Assembly: GCA_002401155.1 (NCBI GenBank)
Contig: NVSG01000004.1
Coordinates: 17,455-66,649, forward strand
Direction of reading: 5' to 3'
Source of the DNA: Hyphomicrobiales bacterium
Lineage (GTDB): Bacteria > Pseudomonadota > Alphaproteobacteria > Rhizobiales > Rhizobiaceae
DNA length: 49,195 nt
A model generated the notes under the pieces. The model was not told the DNA's origin. It did no database searches and saw only the letters and a program-made list of their open reading frames with translations. The position numbers and the translations under genes were made by a program. Of this stretch, positions 9,254-16,597 are shown piece by piece. The stretch's first letter is position 1. Every line of letters begins with the position of its first letter.

Positions 9254-9931
9254 TCAGTCTCCGCTTAAACGACGCAAAAAGATTTCCATGGTGGGGAGAA
9301 ATCGCTCGACAATCACCCCAACGCCCTCAGCGGTCGGATGCATGGCATCGGCCTGATTAAGTTCGGGCTTTGCCACTACCCCTTCAAGAAAGAAGGGGTA
9401 AAAAACCAGCTTATATTTTTCCGCCAAATCAGGGTAAATCGCGTTAAAGTCATCCTCGTAGAGTTTCCCCATATTGGGCGGCGCCCTCATCCCTACCAAC
9501 AGAACTTCAATATCGCGCTGTTGCAGACTAATAATCATTTTTTCGAGATTTTGCCGTGTGAGTTCAGGTGCAAGCCCGCGCAGGGCGTCATTTGCTCCCA
9601 ATTCCAGAATAACCCCGTCTATTTTTTCCGGAACTGACCAGTCCAGCCGCGCAAGACCACCAGCGCTGGTATCACCTGAAACCCCGGCATTTATAATTTC
9701 AAGTTTCTCGCGGCTTTTCGCCAATGATTTTGCCATTTGTTCCGGAAACCCTTCGCCCGGCCCTAGCCCGTAGCCAGCAACAAGACTGTCGCCCAAAACA
9801 ACAATTTTTAGCCCAGAATCAGAGGCAGCACTTGCCATTCGCCCGGCAGCAAGCAATAGCAATGCAACAAAGCCCGCGAATAACACACGAAAAATTACCG
9901 ATCTTTCACGTGCAATAGAATTGAAATTCAT
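9254..9931 (-). CDS. SGNH hydrolase, TesA-like arylesterase/lysophospholipase
   Basis: A 225-residue exported esterase. A hydrophobic signal segment (about residues 12-38) is followed by block I GDSLVAGYG with the nucleophile Ser49, block III GANDALRG, and the C-terminal D-x-x-H pair in ADAMHPTAEG. This is the TesA layout; such enzymes cleave thioesters, lysophospholipids and aryl esters in the periplasm. The ATG at 9931 is preferred to an in-frame TTG at 9937. The gene is divergent from the YbbA/YbbP-type ABC genes, the same arrangement as tesA-ybbA-ybbP in Escherichia coli, with only about 45 bases between the starts. Confidence 0.9.
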   Translation of the reverse strand: MNFNSIARERSVIFRVLFAGFVALLLLAAGRMASAASDSGLKIVVLGDSLVAGYGLGPGEGFPEQMAKSLAKSREKLEIINAGVSGDTSAGGLARLDWSVPEKIDGVILELGANDALRGLAPELTRQNLEKMIISLQQRDIEVLLVGMRAPPNMGKLYEDDFNAIYPDLAEKYKLVFYPFFLEGVVAKPELNQADAMHPTAEGVGVIVERFLPTMEIFLRRLSGD

Positions 9932-9976
9932 TACCAATCATCCATATTAGGTCATTAACCGGGAGATTCGACCATT

Positions 9977-10750
9977 TTGCCAAACACAAATGACCATAGC
10001 ACGCCCACATTGCAATCCACCAATGCCTCTACTCCAGTTATCAATCTCAGTCAGGTTCATCTGACGCTTGGTTCAGGCGCTTCTCAAGTCCACGTGCTTA
10101 AAGGCATGGATTTGGTAGTTGAAAGCGGGCAATCCGTTGGCGTGGTCGGGCCTTCAGGTTCCGGAAAATCAACCCTTCTCATGGTCATTGGCGGTCTGGA
10201 ACGCGCCGATAGCGGTAAGGTGATCTTGGACGGCCACGATCTTGAAAACATGAGCGAAGACGAACTTGCAACCTTCAGAGGGCGCAATATCGGTATTGTC
10301 TTTCAATCTTTTCATCTCATCCCCAATATGACGGCCCTCGAAAATGTAGCCGTTCCCCTCGAACTGGCAGGCGATGAAAACGCGCTCGCAAAAGCCGAAC
10401 AAGAACTGGTCGCCGTTGGCCTTGGCGAGCGCCTTACCCATTACCCCACTGAAATGTCCGGCGGCGAGCAACAGCGCGTTGCCTTCGCCCGGGCATTGGC
10501 ACCAAATCCAAAAATCCTGATTGCAGACGAGCCCACCGGCAATCTGGACGAGGAAACCGGCATACAGATCACTGACCTATTGTTTGAAAAGCAGCGCGAG
10601 CGCGGCATGACACTAGTGCTCGTCACCCATGACCGCACATTGGCCGAAAAATGCCAAAGAGTGGTGCGGGTACATTCCGGCGAGATTGAACAGCCAGCCC
10701 GCAAGCCAGTTGCCCGCAAACGGGCCGCAAAAAAACAAAAGCGCAGCTAA
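9977..10750 (+). CDS. ABC transporter ATP-binding protein (YbbA/LolD type)
   Basis: A 257-residue ATPase subunit. Walker A is GPSGSGKST, the Q-loop is FQSFHLIP, the signature is [10 protein letters not shown], and Walker B is [10 protein letters not shown], followed by the H-loop VTHD. The set is typical of the MacB/LolD/YbbA branch, which works with FtsX-type permeases on lipophilic or periplasmic substrates. The start is a TTG at 9977 with GGGAG eleven bases upstream; no usable ATG exists before the conserved domain. A Lys/Arg-rich tail follows the domain. It is three bases upstream of the permease gene. Confidence 0.93.
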   Translation: MPNTNDHSTPTLQSTNASTPVINLSQVHLTLGSGASQVHVLKGMDLVVESGQSVGVVGPSGSGKSTLLMVIGGLERADSGKVILDGHDLENMSEDELATFRGRNIGIVFQSFHLIPNMTALENVAVPLELAGDENALAKAEQELVAVGLGERLTHYPTEMSGGEQQRVAFARALAPNPKILIADEPTGNLDEETGIQITDLLFEKQRERGMTLVLVTHDRTLAEKCQRVVRVHSGEIEQPARKPVARKRAAKKQKRS

Positions 10751-10753
10751 GCC

Positions 10754-13318
10754 ATGGCGTCCCAATCAAATGAGTTCAAACCCGGCTTAACCCTTGCATG
10801 GCGCTTTGCCCTGCGTGAGTTGCGCGGTGGCCTGCGCGGTTTCTATGTTTTTCTGGCCTGTATTGCGCTTGGAGTTGCCGCAATTTCCGGCGTAAATTCC
10901 GTCGCCCGCTCCATTACCCATTCGATTTCCTCCGAAGGACAAGCCATTTTAGGGGGCGACGCATCCTTTTCCATTGTCCAACGCGATTTACCGGACAAAG
11001 AACGCAAGTTCCTGAACGATAACGGAAAAATCTCGCGACTAACCCGCACCCGTGCCATGGCAAGACTACCCGCAAGCGCTGATCAAAAAGCCAATCAAAT
11101 GCTGATCGAACTAAAGGCGATTGATGAAGTCTATCCTCTGTTTGGCAAATTTGAGGGGCAAAAGGGCGAAGTTTCAAGCACCGATCTCAAAGATAATCTC
11201 GCAATTGCAGACCAGATCCTGCTCGATCGGCTGGAAATATCGATCGGTGACAGCATCAATGTGGGTGAAACCAGTTTCACCATCACGGATACCATTAAAA
11301 CCGAACCGGACCGGATTGGTGAAGGCATCGGCTTTGGCCCCAAAGTCATCGTCTCTCATGCAGGAATGGCGGCAACCGGCCTGATCAAGCCCGGCTCGCT
11401 CATTCGCTATACCTATAACTTAAAACTCGAAAACGCTGATCCCAAGGCTCTGGATAAAATTATTAAGACGGCAAAAGATGATTTTTCGGCAACCGGCTGG
11501 CGAGTTCGGTCGCGAGAAAACGCTGCCCCTGCTTTGTCGCGCAACATAAAACGCTTTTCACAATTTCTGACCTTGGTCGGGCTAACCTCCCTGATTGTCG
11601 GCGGCGTCGGTGTGGCAAACGCGATTCGGGCCTTTCTCGAAACAAAACGCCCGGTGATTGCCACCTTTAAATCCCTCGGCGCTCCCGGCGGTTTCATATT
11701 TCTGGTTTATCTATTGCAAATTTTGGTATTGGCAATGATTGGTGTCTTAGCCGGCTTAGTATTGGGCGCGCTTGCCCCAATTGGTGCTGCCAGTGCCCTT
11801 TCCGGCCTGTTACCCATATCCGATGAGTTGGTTTTCTTTCCTGATGCCTTGGGCCTTGGCGCGATCTATGGCATATTGACTGCTTTTTCTTTCGCCGTTT
11901 GGCCGCTGGGAATTGCCCGCGATGTCCCGGCAGCCGATCTGTTTCGTTCGACCGGCTTCAACCAAAAATTCTGGCCTCGCCCATTCTATCTGATGATGCT
12001 CGTTGTCAGCGTAGCTGTGCTGGTTGGCCTTGCGGTCTTTCTTTCAGAAAACCGCTTCATCTCGGTCACCTTCATCACCGCCATCGGCTTTGCTTTCGTC
12101 TTGTTGCGGCTGGTTTCAGTCCTCATACAATGGCTGGCAAAGCGAGCACCGCAAATCAAATCCGCCGAATTTCGCATGGCGGTGGGCAACATTCACCGCC
12201 CGGGATCGCTGACCTCTTCGGTGGTTTTATCCCTCGGCCTCGGGCTTGCATTATTGGTTGCTCTTGCTCTGATCGATGGAAATTTGCGCCAACAAATAGG
12301 CAATAACATTCCCAAGCAAGCCCCGGATTTCTTCTTTGTCGATATCCAAAACACCGAAATCGACGGCTTTCGCAGTAAATTGAGCGAGTTGGCACCCGGT
12401 TCAAAAATCATTTCGGTCCCCATGCTGCGTGGCCGGGTTTCTGAATTAAAGGGCATTCGGGCAGAAGATTACGATATTTCCAAGGGTGGTGGATGGGTGC
12501 TGCGCGGCGACCGCGGCATCACCTATTCCAAGCGCCTGCCTGAAAACTCAACCCTTGCCAAGGGAGAGTGGTGGTCAGAGGATTATATCGGCGAACCATT
12601 GGTGTCCTTTGCCGCAGAAGAAGCCGGCGAACTCAACCTTGATGTGGGAGATATGATCTCTGTCAACGTGCTTGGCCGAACGATCAAAGCCAAAATCGCC
12701 AGCCTGCGCAATGTGGAATGGGAAAGTCTCGGCGTAAATTTCGTGCTGGTGTTTTCACCCAACACATTTGCTGGAGCACCTCATTCATTCCTGACCACCC
12801 TGATGATTGATCAATCATCAGAACCGGTAAATGACGGCACGGTGCTACGCGAAATCACAAAATCCTTTCCCGCGGTCACCAGTGTCAGGGTTCGCGATGC
12901 CCTCGATACGGTAAACCGGCTAATTAGCCAGCTATCTACCGCCATTCGGGCCGCAGCCTCTGTCGCGCTGTTATCCTCTATTCTCGTCTTAGGCGGCGCA
13001 TTAGCGGCAGGTAATCAGGCCCGTATCCACGATGCCGTGGTATTTAAAACCCTTGGCGCTACCCGAATGACGCTGATTAGAACCTTTATTTACGAATATG
13101 CTATTTTGGGGTCGGCAACTGCAATTTTTGCGGTTCTCGCAGGTTCACTGGCATCCTGGTTCGTGATATCACAGATCATGAAGTTCCCCTCGGTCTTCAT
13201 GCCATCGGTGGCAATGCTTACCCTAGCGGTCGCTCTGGTTTTCACCGTGGGGTTCGGTTTGGTCGGAACTTGGCGCATATTGGGTCAAAAAGCTGCACCA
13301 TTCCTGCGCGAACTTTAA
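10754..13318 (+). CDS. ABC transporter permease, FtsX-like (YbbP type)
   Basis: An 854-residue inner-membrane protein. It has one N-terminal transmembrane helix near residues 27-47, a periplasmic MacB-like domain, a first FtsX block of helices near 265-440, further helices near 480-500, a second periplasmic domain, and a C-terminal FtsX block near 715-850. This doubled layout is that of YbbP, partner of YbbA, and not of the shorter LolC/E. Members are thought to move or extract lipophilic molecules rather than pump solutes. It forms an operon with the ATPase gene and is divergent from the TesA-like hydrolase. Confidence 0.9.
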   Translation: MASQSNEFKPGLTLAWRFALRELRGGLRGFYVFLACIALGVAAISGVNSVARSITHSISSEGQAILGGDASFSIVQRDLPDKERKFLNDNGKISRLTRTRAMARLPASADQKANQMLIELKAIDEVYPLFGKFEGQKGEVSSTDLKDNLAIADQILLDRLEISIGDSINVGETSFTITDTIKTEPDRIGEGIGFGPKVIVSHAGMAATGLIKPGSLIRYTYNLKLENADPKALDKIIKTAKDDFSATGWRVRSRENAAPALSRNIKRFSQFLTLVGLTSLIVGGVGVANAIRAFLETKRPVIATFKSLGAPGGFIFLVYLLQILVLAMIGVLAGLVLGALAPIGAASALSGLLPISDELVFFPDALGLGAIYGILTAFSFAVWPLGIARDVPAADLFRSTGFNQKFWPRPFYLMMLVVSVAVLVGLAVFLSENRFISVTFITAIGFAFVLLRLVSVLIQWLAKRAPQIKSAEFRMAVGNIHRPGSLTSSVVLSLGLGLALLVALALIDGNLRQQIGNNIPKQAPDFFFVDIQNTEIDGFRSKLSELAPGSKIISVPMLRGRVSELKGIRAEDYDISKGGGWVLRGDRGITYSKRLPENSTLAKGEWWSEDYIGEPLVSFAAEEAGELNLDVGDMISVNVLGRTIKAKIASLRNVEWESLGVNFVLVFSPNTFAGAPHSFLTTLMIDQSSEPVNDGTVLREITKSFPAVTSVRVRDALDTVNRLISQLSTAIRAAASVALLSSILVLGGALAAGNQARIHDAVVFKTLGATRMTLIRTFIYEYAILGSATAIFAVLAGSLASWFVISQIMKFPSVFMPSVAMLTLAVALVFTVGFGLVGTWRILGQKAAPFLREL

Positions 13319-13359
13319 CTATTTCGCCAAAAATCGGTAATAAATTCCAACCTTTACCC

Positions 13360-13388
13360 TTGCCGAACGACCCATTAATACGCATATT
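13360..13388 (+). promoter_or_regulatory. Possible promoter of the Bax-inhibitor-1 gene
   Basis: TTGCCG at 13360-13365 and CATATT at 13383-13388 are 17 bases apart in the gap after the permease gene. The expected transcript would have a leader of about 65 bases. Confidence 0.35.
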
Positions 13389-13461
13389 AGGAGCAACAGC
13401 GCGGTTCGTTTTCTTTCTGCGCTAATTTACTGTGTCTTTTAAACCAGGAGAAAATGGTTTC

Positions 13462-14208
13462 ATGGCTGACTTTAGACAAGATCAATCACGTTTTGGCAGT
13501 GCTGCTGAACAAGCAGGCGTGGAATATGATGCCGGCCTTCGCACTTATATGCTGAAGGTTTATAACTATATGGCGTTGGCATTGGCCGTTACTGGTATTG
13601 CCGCACTGGTTACCTTCAATATGTCAGTCAGTGGCGGTCAGCTTACCGAATTCGGCACGCTGATGTTCGCAAGCCCGCTAAAATGGGTTGTGATGCTGGC
13701 GCCTCTCGGCCTTGTATTCTTTCTGAGTGCCAAAATAAACACCATGAGCGTGAGTGCAGCCCAGACAACATTCTGGGTTTTTGCCACCCTCATCGGCGTA
13801 TCCCTCTCGACCATCTTTTTGGTCTATACGGCAACATCCATTGTACAAACCTTCTTCGTTACCGCTGCCGCCTTTGCTTCGCTTAGCCTCTACGGTTACA
13901 CAACCAAACGCAGCTTAACCGGCATGGGTTCGTTCCTGATGATGGGTTTGTTCGGATTGATTATTGCTTCCGTGGTAAATATTTTCATGCAATCTTCCGC
14001 CATGCAATTTGCAATCTCTGCAATCGGCGTGTTGATCTTTGCTGGCCTCACCGCCTATGACACCCAAAAAATCAAGGAAATGTACGATAACGTTTCCCAT
14101 GACGAAACCATGATGGGCAGAGCTGCCATTATGGGCGCGCTGAAACTCTATCTGGATTTTATCAATTTGTTCATGTTCCTGCTGCACTTCCTCGGCAACC
14201 GCGAATAG
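13462..14208 (+). CDS. Bax inhibitor-1/YccA family membrane protein
   Basis: A 248-residue protein with seven hydrophobic segments and the family features: an N-terminal soluble tail, an YNYMALALAVTG-like first helix, and the closing stretch GLTAYDTQKIKEMYD followed by LYLDFINLFMFLLHFLG. Bacterial members act as calcium-leak channels or modulators of the membrane protease FtsH. The ATG at 13462 has AGGAG eleven bases upstream; an upstream GTG at 13432 would place the ribosome site inside the gene. A strong terminator follows the stop. Confidence 0.92.
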   Translation: MADFRQDQSRFGSAAEQAGVEYDAGLRTYMLKVYNYMALALAVTGIAALVTFNMSVSGGQLTEFGTLMFASPLKWVVMLAPLGLVFFLSAKINTMSVSAAQTTFWVFATLIGVSLSTIFLVYTATSIVQTFFVTAAAFASLSLYGYTTKRSLTGMGSFLMMGLFGLIIASVVNIFMQSSAMQFAISAIGVLIFAGLTAYDTQKIKEMYDNVSHDETMMGRAAIMGALKLYLDFINLFMFLLHFLGNRE

Positions 14209-14230
14209 TTAAACCAATCATATTTAATAA

Positions 14231-14258
14231 AACGGCGCCTTTTTGGCGCCGTTTTTGT
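14231..14258 (+). terminator. Rho-independent terminator after the Bax-inhibitor-1 gene
   Basis: Stem AACGGCGCC (14231-14239), a five-T loop, stem GGCGCCGTT (14245-14253) and a T-rich tail. It lies 22 bases after the stop codon and ends just before the ribosome site of the next gene. Confidence 0.9.
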
Positions 14259-14269
14259 TTGGAGAGAAT

Positions 14270-14812
14270 ATGCCCGTTAAAATACGCACCGCCACCAAAG
14301 ATGATCTGGTTCGCATAACCGAAATTTACGGCAACTCGGTCTTAACCGAAACCGCGAGTTTTGAGACAGAGCCGCCCAGCATAGATGAAATGGGCCAACG
14401 CTTCACCAAGCTGACTAATGATAATTACCCTTATCTGGTGGCAGAATTTGATGGCCGGATTGCAGGTTACGCTTATGCAGGGGCATATCGCGCCCGCGCG
14501 GCATATTACTGGAGTGTTGAGGACGCCATATATCTCGACCCGGAATATCACGGTCGTGGAATCGGCAAAGCGCTATTGCTCGATCTATTGGATAATTGCA
14601 CCGAAGCTGGCTTTCGCCAGATAATCGGCGTGATCGCAACAGACGATAAAACCCCAAACCTTGCATCCATCGCACTGCATGAGACCTGTGGTTTCGAAAC
14701 CATTGGGAATATCAAGAATGTCGGCCGCAAACACGGCATCTGGCTGGATACGGTAATCATGCAAAAAGCTCTCGGTGAGGGCGGCGCCACACCACCATCC
14801 AGTGAGGCCTGA
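14270..14812 (+). CDS. GNAT acetyltransferase, Pat/Bar (phosphinothricin acetyltransferase) type
   Basis: A 180-residue acetyltransferase. The start IRTATKDDLVRITEIYG, the mid phrase YAGAYRARAAYYWSVED and the acetyl-CoA loop HGRGIGKAL are the pattern of the Pat/YncA subgroup, which acetylates amino acids such as methionine sulfone and phosphinothricin. The ATG at 14270 has GGAGAG four bases before it. It is convergent with the DUF2794 gene, with only five bases between the two stops. Confidence 0.88.
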   Translation: MPVKIRTATKDDLVRITEIYGNSVLTETASFETEPPSIDEMGQRFTKLTNDNYPYLVAEFDGRIAGYAYAGAYRARAAYYWSVEDAIYLDPEYHGRGIGKALLLDLLDNCTEAGFRQIIGVIATDDKTPNLASIALHETCGFETIGNIKNVGRKHGIWLDTVIMQKALGEGGATPPSSEA

Positions 14813-14827
14813 AGCGTTTAAACGCTT
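14812..14827. terminator. 16-bp perfect palindrome spanning two convergent stop codons
   Basis: AAGCGTTTAAACGCTT includes the last base of the acetyltransferase stop and the whole stop of the DUF2794 gene. T-rich sequence follows on the plus strand (to 14844). It may serve as a bidirectional terminator. Confidence 0.5.
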
Positions 14828-15204
14828 TTAAGTTTGGTTTTTTTATCCAGAATTTTAAGCACGTTCTTCAGTTCATGCCCCCGTTTAAGGATTTGACCCG
14901 TTGCGTTAACAACCGAGTATGCTCCTTGCCGCTTTGCCAGTTTTGGATTTTTTTCAACTGTGAAAAGAGGTCTTTCGCTGGTGCGGTGGAAGATTGAGAA
15001 CACCGCCCGGTCACTGAGCATGTCTATCGCATAGTCGCGCCACTCGCCGGTCGCCACCCTGCGAGAATAAACCTGCAGAATCATATAAAGCTCGGTTTTG
15101 TGGAAGGCGATAATTTCGGGCGCTGATTTCTTCGATTTGAGATGTAGTTGGACGAGGTTTGAGGATTTGCCGCTGACATTTCCCATCCGTAGCACTTGCG
15201 CCAT
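14818..15204 (-). CDS. DUF2794 family protein
   Basis: A 128-residue conserved protein of unknown function, found mainly in Alphaproteobacteria. Recognised features are the central stretch WRDYAIDMLSDRAVFSIFHR and the tail QGAYSVVNATGQILKRGHEL. It is basic and has no signal peptide, so it is likely cytosolic. The ATG at 15204 is preferred to the one at 15219 because GGAG lies nine bases before it. It lies downstream of the small-RNA region on the opposite strand. Confidence 0.8.
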   Translation of the reverse strand: MAQVLRMGNVSGKSSNLVQLHLKSKKSAPEIIAFHKTELYMILQVYSRRVATGEWRDYAIDMLSDRAVFSIFHRTSERPLFTVEKNPKLAKRQGAYSVVNATGQILKRGHELKNVLKILDKKTKLKSV

Positions 15205-15334
15205 ACTGATTCGCTCCATCCAATATCGATGAACTTAATCATGGATTGCAAAGCAACCAATTGCAAGCATATGGAAAGCACGGCTTTTCGAGTATAAAAC
15301 CAGACAAATCACAAAATCGCCCTATTTTGAACAT

Positions 15335-15363
15335 TTGCAAGCCTGTTTTAAGGTTAATATTGT
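15335..15363 (+). promoter_or_regulatory. Promoter of the candidate small RNA
   Basis: TTGCAA (15335-15340) and TATTGT (15358-15363) are spaced by 17 bases. They would start transcription near 15370, right at the edge of the folded region. Confidence 0.5.
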
Positions 15364-15370
15364 GCTTGTT

Positions 15371-15497
15371 ACCTCGGATGGTCCGGTCAACCTTCCTAAA
15401 ACCTGCCCCCCAGCCCTTTAGGAGTGGTGGCCGGACCTCTGTTCCGAGTGTAGTCAATCCCCAATACTATGAGACCGGCAGTCGCCGGTCTTTTTTT
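15371..15497 (+). ncRNA. Candidate small RNA of unidentified family, about 127 nt
   Basis: A stand-alone transcript is suggested by a sigma-70-like promoter and a strong terminator 127 bases apart, with no open reading frame between. Three nested helices pair: CTCGGA (15373-15378) with TCCGAG (15443-15448), GGTCCGG (15380-15386) with CCGGACC (15431-15437), and TCCTAAA (15394-15400) with TTTAGGA (15417-15423). They present a C-rich loop at 15401-15416 (six C in a row). The terminator hairpin follows after a linker. Such C-rich loops in bacterial small RNAs often pair with ribosome-binding sites. I do not recognise it as 4.5S, tmRNA or RNase P RNA; 6S RNA was not excluded. Confidence 0.6.
15472..15497 (+). 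terminator. Rho-independent terminator of the candidate small RNA
   Basis: Stem GACCGGC (15473-15479), loop AGTC, stem GCCGGTC (15484-15490), then seven T. No T-run exists on the other side, so it acts on the plus strand only. Confidence 0.85.
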
Positions 15498-15542
15498 GTA
15501 ATTACTTTTTGTAGTTACCTTATGTGGGAAGAGCCTAAATCC

Positions 15543-16295
15543 TTACAAATCCGTGATAACCGCAGCGCCAACAATTGCTCCTGGCGTGCCCTGTCTGGTC
15601 ATACGCTGGAGCACAAGGGCGCAAGAATCAGCACCGATGCGTTTGATCTCATGCAATGGCAAGGTGATGTGAATGGACTGGCCATTATCCACCATTCCCA
15701 CCATCTGAATATCCTGCACCACATTAGAATATTCCAGAACTTTTCCGTGGTTTTCGCCACGTTTCACATCAACCTTTTGATGATTGTTGAAATAGACAAT
15801 CCAAAGGGTCGTATTTTGCGAATCTGCGGTAGCTTCAACATTGACAGTCATGCCATCAGCGGTGAAAGACGTGTCGATTGGAACCGTTAGCCCATTAGCC
15901 CCTTTAGAATATTTGGCAATCGCTTGACGCAGTTTGGCTTCATGGGAACCAATTACATGAACGCGGCCATTAATGACGGCTTGCGGGGTATAAATCTGGT
16001 TTTGCCCAAGGCTAATCGCATAGCGCCGCTGGCGTGTGGTATTGGCTTTGCTGGCAAAAGAATCTTTCCAACCAAGATAGTCCCAGTAATCAACGTGCCA
16101 GGCCAGGGCGAGAGTTTCTTTTTCCATTGCAAGTTTTCCCAGCAATTTATCTGCTGGCGGACATGATGAACAACCCTGACTGGTGAAAAGTTCCACCACA
16201 GCTTTGGGCTTCATGACCTCGGCAGCCATGGCTGGTTGCAGCTGAACAGCAGTAATAAACAACATTGGCAGCAGTGTTTTCAGTAACTTATTCAT
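15543..16295 (-). CDS. DUF1223 family secreted thioredoxin-fold protein
   Basis: A 250-residue exported protein. A signal peptide (1-24, ending AMAAE) precedes the DUF1223 core VVELFTSQGCSSCPPADKLL with a C42-x-x-C45 pair, followed by the conserved LAWHVDYWDYLGWKD and the cis-proline-like phrase IYTPQAVINGR. The fold is thioredoxin-like and a periplasmic redox role is likely, but no substrate is known. Length is normal. It is transcribed on the same strand as acnA, with about 300 bases and repeat copy D between them. Confidence 0.88.
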   Translation of the reverse strand: MNKLLKTLLPMLFITAVQLQPAMAAEVMKPKAVVELFTSQGCSSCPPADKLLGKLAMEKETLALAWHVDYWDYLGWKDSFASKANTTRQRRYAISLGQNQIYTPQAVINGRVHVIGSHEAKLRQAIAKYSKGANGLTVPIDTSFTADGMTVNVEATADSQNTTLWIVYFNNHQKVDVKRGENHGKVLEYSNVVQDIQMVGMVDNGQSIHITLPLHEIKRIGADSCALVLQRMTRQGTPGAIVGAAVITDL

Positions 16296-16597
16296 AATCT
16301 TCCTCGCGCTTCATCCGATAGGATGAACTGCAATTCTCCAAATTCTATTTTCAAGATAATAATGTAAGGAAACTGCCGATAACAAGCGACTCACATTTGG
16401 GTTATGAGTTAACACGAACAAGAAAATGCCACCGATTCCAAAGAACCGATGGCATAATCTCTAACAAATATTTCTCAAACGCTAACGTTCAAGACCGCGA
16501 AGAGCGGTCCGGCGCTAGCTGCGCCGCCCATGCGGAGGGCCCAAGCAAAGCTTGGAAACGCCCGTGAGCCAAGAACAAGCTTAGAGCGTCCCCGCTT
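16296..16597. other. Intergenic region between acnA and the DUF1223 gene
   Basis: About 300 bases. It holds the DUF1223 leader (16296-16480, AT-rich) and repeat copy D (16486-16568). A direct repeat ACCGAT sits near 16431-16452. No gene is seen. Confidence 0.5.
16486..16568 (-). repeat. Intergenic repeat, copy D, downstream of acnA
   Basis: Three hairpins in a row: GACCGC-GAAGA-GCGGTC, CGGCGC-TAGCT-GCGCCG and CCAAGC-AAA-GCTTGG. The end is CCCGTGAG and lacks the GAGGATACG part. It ends 29 bases from the acnA stop codon. The first stem differs from copy C by paired changes in both arms, which keeps the pairing. Confidence 0.8.

Noticed and set aside
15246..15890. Plus-strand open frame of 214 codons
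   Set aside because: It runs through the small-RNA candidate and its terminator, and then antisense to the DUF1223 gene. No family resemblance is seen.
16431..16458. Hairpin around ACCGAT downstream of the DUF1223 start
   Set aside because: The two ACCGAT units are direct, not inverted; only five base pairs of stem remain.
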